In this document: positions 1 through 6,165 of the stretch, in pieces
Layout of the letters: every line of letters starts with the position of its first letter
Numbering within the stretch: position 1 is the stretch's first letter
Translations under genes and position numbers: made by a program
The notes under the pieces: generated by a model
The model's database searches: none
What the model was told of the DNA's origin: nothing
What the model saw: the letters and a program-made list of their open reading frames with translations, nothing else
Assembly: GCA_003168255.1 (NCBI GenBank)
Contig: PMSU01000208.1
Span: 1 to 35,734 of the forward strand
Length of the DNA: 35,734 nt
Direction: 5' to 3'
Origin: Actinomycetota bacterium
Lineage (GTDB): Bacteria > Actinomycetota > Actinomycetes > Streptosporangiales > Streptosporangiaceae

Positions 1-573
1 GGCGGGCTGGGTGACGGCGGGCCGGGCGGTGGCAGGCTGTCCTTCGTTCTCGGGGACGTCAGGGACTGGGAGCCGGCGGCGCCGGCCGATGTCCTCGTGG
101 CGAATGCCGTGCTGCAGTGGGTGCCCGGCCAGTTGGAAGCGCTGGCCCGCTGGGCGGGCTTGCTCGCCGACGGCGGCTGGCTCGCGGTACAGGCCCCAGG
201 GAACTTCGATCAGCCGGGACATGTCATCATGCGCGAGCTCGCCTCCTGCGCACGGTGGCGACCGCTGCTCGACGGGGTAGTACTGAACAGGCAAGCCGAG
301 GATCCCGGCGACTACCTCGACCTGCTGGCCGCGGCGGGCTGCGAAGTGGACGCCTGGGAGACGACCTACCTGCACGTCCTGCACGGGGACAACCCCGTGC
401 TCGAGTGGTACAAGGGCACCGGGCTGCGCCCGGTGATCGACGCCCTGCCGCCCGATCAGGCCGATGAGTTCGTCGCCGAGTACGGCGCGCGGGTCCGCGA
501 GGCCTACCCGGCCAGGCCGCATGGCACGGTGCTCCCGTTCCGCCGGGTCTTCGTGGTGGGCAGGCGCGGTTAG
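1..573 (+). CDS. tam: Trans-aconitate 2-methyltransferase-like SAM methyltransferase (5' end cut by window edge)
   Basis: The reading frame is open from base 1 and stops at TAG 571-573, giving about 190 visible residues of a family usually near 250-260. The N-terminal SAM-binding glycine motif lies off the window. Seen here are the acidic post-motif stretch (GDVRDWEP), the typical segment ADVLVANAVLQWVPGQ, then LLADGGWLAVQAPGNFDQP and a C-terminal RRVFVVGRRG. The NAxLQW and P-N-F-D-x-P signatures are characteristic of Tam enzymes, which methylate trans-aconitate, an inhibitor of aconitase, using S-adenosylmethionine in the cytoplasm. The internal ATG at 97 is not the real start because the conserved frame continues upstream of it. 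It converges with the TetR gene. Confidence 0.85.
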   Translation, partial: GGLGDGGPGGGRLSFVLGDVRDWEPAAPADVLVANAVLQWVPGQLEALARWAGLLADGGWLAVQAPGNFDQPGHVIMRELASCARWRPLLDGVVLNRQAEDPGDYLDLLAAAGCEVDAWETTYLHVLHGDNPVLEWYKGTGLRPVIDALPPDQADEFVAEYGARVREAYPARPHGTVLPFRRVFVVGRRG

Positions 574-613
574 CCCGCCTGATGGTGGCATTCGCGGTTC
601 CCCGCGAGCGCTT

Positions 614-1264
614 TCAGTCCCTTTTGGCGCCGGTCACCCCAGCCGAGAGGCGCGGCTTAGGATCAAGCTGCGAAAGCCCGTTCCAGGCCAGGTTGACCAG
701 GTGCGCCGCGACCTCTTCCAGCTTGGGCTTCCTCGCGTCCAGCCACCACTGGCCGGTGACCGCCACCATGCCGACAAGCATCTGCGCGTACATCGGAGCC
801 AGCTTCGGGTCGTAGCCACGCTCGGTGAAGACGTCGCCGAGGATATATTCCACCTGGCTGGCGATGTCGCTGATCAGGCTGCCGAACGTGCCCGCACCAG
901 AGGCCGGATGAGAATCACGGACCAGGATCCGGAACCCGTCAGCGTTGTCCTCGATGTAACGAAGCAGCGCGATGGCGGCGCCCTCGAACTTCGCCCTGTT
1001 GTGCTCGCCGCCGAGTATCTGGGTAGACAACGTCAGCAGGCGGCCGACCTCGCGGTCCACCACCACGGCGTAGAGCCCTTCCTTGCCGCCAAAGTGCTCG
1101 TACACCACCGGCTTGGAGACATCGGCCCGAGATGCGATCTCCTCGATGGAGGTGCCCTCGAAGCCGCGCTCGGCGAACAGGTGCCTGCCGATGTCGAGCA
1201 GTTGTTCCCTGCGTTCCTTGCCCGACATCCTCCGGCGGCTGGACCTGGGTGCGTGCTCGGTCAC
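614..1264 (-). CDS. TetR/AcrR family transcriptional regulator
   Basis: A 216-residue protein of normal TetR length. The N-terminal DNA-binding domain has its helix-turn-helix at about residues 38-58 (TSIEEIASRADVSKPVVYEHF), followed by the usual GGKEGLYAVVVDRE helix. The rest is a helical ligand-binding/dimerisation domain. It lies 43 bp downstream of the desaturase gene on the same strand, so the two are probably co-transcribed. Inference: it represses the desaturase in response to a lipid or acyl-CoA ligand, with the 26-bp palindrome at 2406-2431 as the likely operator. The ligand cannot be read from the sequence. Confidence 0.9.
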   Translation of the reverse strand: MTEHAPRSSRRRMSGKERREQLLDIGRHLFAERGFEGTSIEEIASRADVSKPVVYEHFGGKEGLYAVVVDREVGRLLTLSTQILGGEHNRAKFEGAAIALLRYIEDNADGFRILVRDSHPASGAGTFGSLISDIASQVEYILGDVFTERGYDPKLAPMYAQMLVGMVAVTGQWWLDARKPKLEEVAAHLVNLAWNGLSQLDPKPRLSAGVTGAKRD

Positions 1265-1277
1265 GGCACTGACCCTA

Positions 1278-1304
1278 CGCCCAGCCGACCGGATGCGCTG
1301 GGCG
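1278..1304. other. Intercistronic hairpin between desaturase and TetR genes
   Basis: CGCCCAGC (1278-1285) and GCTGGGCG (1297-1304) form a perfect 8-bp stem with an 11-base loop. There is no T-run, so it may be a processing or partial-termination structure that lowers regulator expression relative to the desaturase. It could also be chance in GC-rich DNA. Confidence 0.3.
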
Positions 1305-1307
1305 CGA

Positions 1308-2330
1308 TCAGCCAGCCGCGCTGTCGGGGATCGTCGCCGCGGGATTCCTCGTCATCGAGCCGAGCGGCCTGCCGCCCTGGCCGGCCCGTTTGGCCGACAG
1401 CCGCTGCCCGTCTGGCCAGCGCACGTCGTGGGCCCAGCCCAGCTTCTCGAAGAACCAGATGAGCCGCGCGGCGATGTCGATCTGCCCCTTGAGCACGCCG
1501 TGCCGCGCGCAGGTCGGGTCGGCGTGGTGCAGGTTGTGCCAGGACTCGCCGAAGGACGCGATGGCCAGCCAGGACACGTTCCTTGCCTTGTCCCGGGTGG
1601 CGAACTCCTCCTTGCCGAACGTGTGGCAGATCGAGTTGATCGACCAGGTGACGTGCTGTAGCAGCGCCACGCGCACAAACCCGGCCCAGAAGAGCGCAGT
1701 GAGTGCCCCGCGCAGCGACATCGACCAGAGCCCGCCCGCCAGCGCCGGCAGCAGCAGCGAGGCGGCCGCGTATGCCATGAACCAGTTCGAGACCCGGCGG
1801 ATCCCCGAATCGGCGAGCAGGTCCGGACAGAACTTCTCCTGCGAGGTGCGGTTGCCCTCGAACAGCCAGCCCATGTGCGCGAAGACCAGCCCCTTGCTAA
1901 GGGCCTTCCAGTCGTTACCGAACCGCCACGGGGAGTGCGGGTCACCCTCGCGGTCGCTGTACTTGTGGTGCCGCCTGTGGTCGGCCACCCAGCTGAGGAC
2001 AGGGCCCTCGAAGGCGAGGCTGCCGGCCACAGCGAGCGCTAGCCGCAGCGGGCGCTTCGCCTTGAACGACGAGTGGGTGAAGTACCGGTGGAAGCCCGCG
2101 CTGATGCCGAGCCCGGAGACCACGTAGAAGCCGAATGCCAGCACGATGTCGTGCCAGCCCAGGCCCCAGCCCCAGGCGAACGGCGCGGCGGCGAACAGCG
2201 CCAGCAGGGGCGCCGCGACGAAGACGGCGACAAGGACCCGGTGGATCGTGCTGCTGAGCTCAGGCTCGATATCTGGCCGGGTTTGTTGTCCGGTGCTCGG
2301 GGCCGTGAGCACGTCGGGGGGTGCGGCCAT
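1308..2330 (-). CDS. Acyl-CoA (stearoyl-type, delta-9) fatty acid desaturase
   Basis: A 340-residue membrane di-iron desaturase. All three histidine boxes are present: HRYFTH at 81-86, HRRHH at 118-122 and HNLHH at 265-269. Hydrophobic segments lie around 31-55, 60-80, 95-115 and 182-225. The enzyme places a double bond in saturated acyl chains (typically C16/C18 at delta-9) with oxygen and electrons from a reductase partner, adjusting membrane fluidity. No fused cytochrome b5 or ferredoxin domain is seen, so the electron donor is elsewhere. The start ATG at 2330 gives a short hydrophilic N-terminus before the first membrane segment. A TetR gene follows at 43 bp and a strong palindrome lies 76-101 bp upstream, so expression is probably repressor-controlled. 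Confidence 0.92.
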   Translation of the reverse strand: MAAPPDVLTAPSTGQQTRPDIEPELSSTIHRVLVAVFVAAPLLALFAAAPFAWGWGLGWHDIVLAFGFYVVSGLGISAGFHRYFTHSSFKAKRPLRLALAVAGSLAFEGPVLSWVADHRRHHKYSDREGDPHSPWRFGNDWKALSKGLVFAHMGWLFEGNRTSQEKFCPDLLADSGIRRVSNWFMAYAAASLLLPALAGGLWSMSLRGALTALFWAGFVRVALLQHVTWSINSICHTFGKEEFATRDKARNVSWLAIASFGESWHNLHHADPTCARHGVLKGQIDIAARLIWFFEKLGWAHDVRWPDGQRLSAKRAGQGGRPLGSMTRNPAATIPDSAAG

Positions 2331-2405
2331 AGTGTCCTCGCTTGCCTGTCGGCGCTCGCTCCGGCTGAGCTCACGGGTGGTCGCGTTTGTGTACGCCTAC
2401 GTAAC

Positions 2406-2431
2406 CGTAACCTACGGAGCCGTAGGTTACG
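2406..2431. promoter_or_regulatory. 26-bp palindromic operator candidate upstream of the desaturase
   Basis: CGTAACCTACGG (2406-2417) and CCGTAGGTTACG (2420-2431) are perfect 12-base inverted arms around a 2-base centre. Further partial copies of the half-site (CTACGTAAC) lie just to the left at 2397-2405. TetR dimers commonly bind palindromes of this size. The position 76-101 bp upstream of the desaturase ATG, with a TetR gene in the same unit, supports a role as its operator. Confidence 0.65.
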
Positions 2432-2591
2432 CAAGGGGTCAGCCGAAGATTTCACTTAGCAGTGGCGACAATCACATCTGGAAGTCATCCATTCGTCTCA
2501 CTATCCGAGACAATGCGTCACCGTGAGTCGACTCTCGTTGCGCAGCGCCGGCTTGTGAGCGGTCCGGGTAAGGTGTGCGGTGAATCACCCT

Positions 2592-2664
2592 TCCCGGATC
2601 GTCTAGCCAGGCAGGACGAGTCACTTTGGATGACTTAACGAAGGTTCGAATCCTTCTCCGGGAG
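2592..2664 (+). tRNA. tRNA-Gln (anticodon TTG)
   Basis: Folded by eye into a full cloverleaf. The acceptor stem pairs TCCCGGA (2592-2598) with TCCGGGA (2657-2663), with G2664 as discriminator. The D stem is GTCT/GGAC. The anticodon stem AGTCA/TGACT encloses the loop CTTTGGA, giving anticodon TTG (reads CAA, Gln). The T arm is GAAGG-TTCGAAT-CCTTC. The 3' CCA is not encoded. It lies upstream of glmU, with a decayed gene in between. Confidence 0.93.
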
Positions 2665-2698
2665 CACTAGCCAGGTTCGGAACTGCACCGGCGCACCC

Positions 2699-3476
2699 TC
2701 AGCGGGCACAGTCCTGGTCCCGCATCGCTTCACCCGCCCAGCCCGCGATCTTCTGGTACAGCGTGGCGCTGCGCGCCACGTCGATGCGAAGGCAGCCGTG
2801 GTAATCCTCGCCGACCTTCGTCCGGACGGTCTTCGGATTGTGTCGCTTAAGGGTTGGGCTCCTGAACTGCGCCGGATCGGCTCCTGTCACCTCTAGCCAG
2901 AACCGGGTGGCTGCATCGGTATCGGCGTTCTCGTGAATGTAGAGACGGTAGGACACTCTCTCCGTCTCGACACCTACGCTGTCGAGAAACCGCAAGAAGA
3001 ACTTGATCAGGCCAGGATCACTGTTGATGAAGATGACGCGGTCGTCTCGTCGCCGTGGCCTGCTCTTGGTGCCCTCGCACCAGTAGGCGATGACGTCGGC
3101 GATGAGGATCTCGCGGTCGCTCAGCGGGCCGATCTCCGCTGCCGCGGCGGCGATGACCGCCTCTCGCGCTGCCTCCCTGACCGGGCGCTCGGCCGCCCAG
3201 TACCTGCGCGCTCCCTCGGCCGCTCGCTGGCGGCATTCCTCGTAGCTCAGCCGCGGCGGCCGGGGCATGTCCCTGACCCAGAGCGACACCGCGCAGCCCG
3301 TCCTTGGCATTCGGCCGCCGGGTCCAGTCGGGCGGCGGCTCGCCCTTCAGCGCCTTGTCGAGCGTCGCGTTGCTGGCGACGCCGAGGATCTCCTTGATCT
3401 GGCGACGAGACTTTCCCGCCCGGCGCAGGGCGATCGCCTGCTCTTTGACCCGGAGGAATTCCTGAGTAGAACGCAT
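2699..3476 (-). pseudogene. Frameshifted HTH-containing hypothetical gene (two out-of-frame halves)
   Basis: Two overlapping minus-strand frames look like one broken gene. The 5' half starts at 3476 (MRSTQEFLRVKEQAIALRR) and carries a helix-turn-helix-like segment (AGKSRRQIKEILGVASNATL) up to PNAKDGLR near 3296. The natural continuation, VSLWVRDMPRPPRLSYEECR, is in another frame that runs to the stop at 2699. That half contains IAYWCEGTKS, FINSDPGLIKFFLRFLDSVG and a basic C-terminus ending in YQKIAGWAGEAM. The second helix-turn-helix expected between 'NAKDGLR' and 'VSLWVRDMP' appears to have been lost with the frameshift. Function is unknown. The C-terminal half weakly recalls LAGLIDADG-type folds, but I do not claim endonuclease activity. 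An alternative is a shorter functional protein from 3310 or 3268. Confidence 0.6.
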
Positions 3477-3704
3477 GTTCTAATGCTAGGAGGTGGTTCT
3501 GACGAAACGCCTTCGCCGGCTCGATGCGGCACGCGCGGCCGGTCCCGGCCGGCTCCTGGGGCTGAACGCCGGCTATCCGGCCGGGGAAGCAGCGACTGCG
3601 CATCCTGCCCGGCGACCGGACGGTATCCTGCGAGAGTCGGGGACGTTAACGCAGCGGCCATCCCCCCGTTAGGTGCAGGCCAGCCAACCGAGGAGCCCTC
3701 CGGA

Positions 3705-4766
3705 GTGAGCGAGATCTGCCCCGCAGCCGTGATCATCCTTGCCGCGGGCGAGGGCAGGCGGATGAAGTCCGGTACCCCCAAGGTCCTGCACACGCTGTGC
3801 GGCCGCAGCATGCTCGGGCACGTGCTCGGGGCTGCCGCGAGCCTGCGCCCCGGCCGCCTCATCGTCGTGGTGGGCCAGGGCAGGGCTGAGGTAACCGCGC
3901 ACGTTGCCGAGCAGGCACCGGGCGCCTGCGTGGTGGTACAGCCCCGGCAGGAGGGTACGGGCAACGCGGTCCGCACCGCGCTGGAGGCCGTGGGCCAGAT
4001 TCACGGCGTGGTCGTGGTGACCTATGGCGATACGCCGTTGCTGCGCAGTCAGACGCTGGCAGACCTGGTGGCTGTCCACTACGCGGCCGGGAACGCGGTA
4101 ACCGCGCTCACTGCCCGGGTGCCCGATCCGACCGGTTACGGCCGGATCGTGCTCGATAGCCGAGGGGTATTCAGCGAGATCGTCGAGGAAGCGGACGCGA
4201 CGCCGGAGCAGCGCGCGATCGATGAGATCAACTCCGGCGTGTACGCCTTCGACGGCGACCTGCTCGCTGACGCGGTCAAGCGGGTGGCCACCGACAACGT
4301 CAAGGGCGAGGAGTATCTCACCGACGTGGTGGCGATCCTGCACGCCGACGGTCACCGGGCTGGTTTCGTCCGTGCCGCCGATCCTGCCGAGGTCGAGGGC
4401 GTGAACGACCGCGTGCAGCTGGCCCGGGCGCGTCGGCTCTACAACGACCGGGTGCTCGAGCGCTGGATGCTTGCCGGAGTGACGATCGTGGACCCGGCGA
4501 CCACCTGGATCGACGCCGACGTAACGCTGGAACGAGATGTCGAGATCGGCCCGGGCAGTCAGCTCCGCGGCCGAACGGTCATCGAGGCCGGGGCCCTGAT
4601 CGGTCCCGGCTGCCTGCTGGCGGATACCACGGTCGCCGCGAATGCGGCCGTGACCCACTCCGTCTGCGTGTCAGCCCGGATCGGTGCCGGCGCAAGCGTC
4701 GGGCCATTCGCCGATCTAGGCCCTGGTTCCGAGGTGCCGGGCAGCGAGGGAGCGCAGAGCGCGTGA
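3705..4766 (+). CDS. glmU: GlmU-type UDP-GlcNAc pyrophosphorylase lacking most of the acetyltransferase domain
   Basis: The chosen GTG start at 3705 has GAGGAG at 3690-3695 nine bases upstream, and the conserved N-terminus follows at once. The 353-residue product has an intact uridylyltransferase domain: LAAGEGRRMKSGTPK (about 11-25), QEGTGNA, YGDTPLL, GYGRIV, EINSGVYAF, NVKGEEYLTD and EVEGVNDR. This domain joins GlcNAc-1-P and UTP into UDP-GlcNAc for cell wall and polysaccharide synthesis. The left-handed beta-helix domain begins (WIDADVTLERDVEIGPGSQL) but stops after a few rungs at VGPFADLGPGSEVPGSEGAQSA. Family members are about 450-490 residues, so the acetyl-CoA site and catalytic His region are absent. 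The TGA overlaps the prs GTG, leaving no room for the missing part. Glucosamine-1-P acetylation would need another enzyme. Confidence 0.85.
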   Translation: MSEICPAAVIILAAGEGRRMKSGTPKVLHTLCGRSMLGHVLGAAASLRPGRLIVVVGQGRAEVTAHVAEQAPGACVVVQPRQEGTGNAVRTALEAVGQIHGVVVVTYGDTPLLRSQTLADLVAVHYAAGNAVTALTARVPDPTGYGRIVLDSRGVFSEIVEEADATPEQRAIDEINSGVYAFDGDLLADAVKRVATDNVKGEEYLTDVVAILHADGHRAGFVRAADPAEVEGVNDRVQLARARRLYNDRVLERWMLAGVTIVDPATTWIDADVTLERDVEIGPGSQLRGRTVIEAGALIGPGCLLADTTVAANAAVTHSVCVSARIGAGASVGPFADLGPGSEVPGSEGAQSA

Positions 4767-5770
4767 GCGACAACCCCGGGGCGAGCTACCGAGCAGGCGG
4801 CCCCCGGCATCCAGCGGAAAAGAGACTGCTGCTCTTTACCGGGCGGGCATATCCGGAGCTGGCCGGGGAAGTCGCAGGCTGCCTTGGCATCGAGACCACA
4901 CCCACCAAGGTTTTCGACTTCGCCAACGGTGAGATCTTCTTCCGGTCCCTCGAGTCGGTCCGCGGCTGCGACGCCTTCGTGCTACAGAGCCACACATCGC
5001 CGATCAATCACTGGATCATGGAACAGCTGATCATGGTCGACGCGCTGAAGCGGGCATCGGCGAAGCGGATCACTGTGGTAGCACCGTTCTTCGGCTATGC
5101 GCGGCAGGACAAGAAGAGCCGCGGCAGGGAACCGATCTCGGCCCGGTTGATGGCGGATCTGTTCGCCACCGCGGGAGCCGACAGGCTAATGGCCGTCGAT
5201 CTTCACACCGCCCAGATACAGGGATTCTTCGACGGCCCCGTCGATCACCTGTTCGCGCTGCCGATCCTCGCCGAGTACATCGAAGACAAGCTTGACCTGA
5301 AGCGGGTCACCGTGGTCGCGCCGGACGCCGGCCGGGTCCGGGTCTGTGAACGGTGGACCGACCGGCTCGGCTGCCCGCTGGCGATCATCCACAAGCGGCG
5401 CGATCCGGACGTCGCTAACCGGGTCAAGGTGCTTGAGGTGGTCGGCAACGTGGAGGGGCGCACCTGCATCCTGGTCGACGACATGGTGGACACCGGAGCG
5501 ACGATCGTGAATGCCGCGGAGGCGTTGTTCGAGCAGGGCGCCGATCAGGTCATCGTGACGGCCACGCACGGGGTTCTCTCCGGTGCCGCCATCGATGGGC
5601 TGAAGAACTCCAGGATCAGCGAGGTCATCGTCACGAACACGCTGCCGATCCCGCAGGAAAAGCGGATCGACAAGCTCACCGTGCTCTCCATCGCCCCGCT
5701 GCTTGCCCGGGCGATCAACGAGGTGTTCAGCGAGGGCTCCGTCACCAGCCTCTTCGACGGACAGAGCTGA
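4763..5770 (+). CDS. prs: Ribose-phosphate pyrophosphokinase (PRPP synthetase)
   Basis: A 335-residue enzyme that makes phosphoribosyl pyrophosphate from ribose-5-phosphate and ATP for nucleotide, His and Trp synthesis. Diagnostic segments are FDFANGEIFFRSLESVRG, the ATP-loop region FFGYARQDKKSRGREPISAR, AVDLHTAQIQGFFDGPVDH and the PRPP-binding loop LVDDMVDTGATI (about 236-247). It ends SVTSLFDGQS, as close homologs do. The GTG start overlaps the glmU stop as GTGA, which suggests translational coupling. A nearby downstream hairpin (5821-5855) may end the transcript. Confidence 0.96.
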   Translation: MSDNPGASYRAGGPRHPAEKRLLLFTGRAYPELAGEVAGCLGIETTPTKVFDFANGEIFFRSLESVRGCDAFVLQSHTSPINHWIMEQLIMVDALKRASAKRITVVAPFFGYARQDKKSRGREPISARLMADLFATAGADRLMAVDLHTAQIQGFFDGPVDHLFALPILAEYIEDKLDLKRVTVVAPDAGRVRVCERWTDRLGCPLAIIHKRRDPDVANRVKVLEVVGNVEGRTCILVDDMVDTGATIVNAAEALFEQGADQVIVTATHGVLSGAAIDGLKNSRISEVIVTNTLPIPQEKRIDKLTVLSIAPLLARAINEVFSEGSVTSLFDGQS

Positions 5771-5820
5771 CCCGCCCAGACTGCGAACGAAGTCGCCGCC
5801 CACGGGTCGTATCGGTGACC

Positions 5821-5855
5821 GCTGTCTCCGCCCCCGCAAGCGTGACGGAGACGGC
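5821..5855 (+). terminator. Possible terminator hairpin after prs
   Basis: GCTGTCTCCG (5821-5830) pairs with CGGAGACGGC (5846-5855), a 10-bp stem with one G-U pair and a 15-base loop, 51 bases after the prs stop. No T-run follows, which is common in high-GC actinobacteria, so termination is only inferred. Confidence 0.4.
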
Positions 5856-6009
5856 GGCCACCAGCTCCTCTCGACCCCGGTACGCCGCGGTCATGCCGCG
5901 GCCTCAGGAAGCGCAGCTGCCGAGGCCTGGTAACGACGGTCTGCGCTCCCTCACAGGATGCGAGCGAAGCGGTCCGGATTCGCTACTAAGCATCGCGTGC
6001 AACGTGCAC

Positions 6010-6028
6010 ATCGTGATTGACTCACGAT
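6010..6028. promoter_or_regulatory. 19-bp palindrome upstream of the AfsR-like regulator
   Basis: ATCGTGA (6010-6016) and TCACGAT (6022-6028) are perfect inverted arms around TTGAC. The centre resembles a -35 element (TTGACT), but no clear -10 follows at the usual distance. It lies 137 bp before the regulator ATG and may be an operator for that gene. Confidence 0.4.
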
Positions 6029-6165
6029 TAAGCGGCATCGCGCCCGGCGCTGGGACCGGTGCGCGGGCTGGACACGAGGGCAATCATCCGGCCACGACCT
6101 GGCGGCAGGACCCGTCGTTCCCCGGGGGTTCGGCAACGGCGTGATGGTGCCCTGAACAGGACGGT

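Larger units (their letters stand above)
5771..6165. other. Intergenic region between prs and the AfsR-like gene (395 bp)
   Basis: No convincing gene is present. ORFs here lack a ribosome site and recognisable sequence. It holds a hairpin at 5821-5855 and a 19-bp palindrome at 6010-6028, each listed separately. Confidence 0.6.

Noticed and set aside
3267..3704. Longer N-terminus for GlmU (frame open from 3267)
   Set aside because: The extra 146 residues are not family-like and overlap the minus-strand broken gene. The GTG at 3705 has a good ribosome site and starts just before the conserved motif.
5815..6144. 109-codon ORF between prs and the AfsR-like gene
   Set aside because: No ribosome site, low-complexity composition, and it runs through the hairpin and the palindrome.
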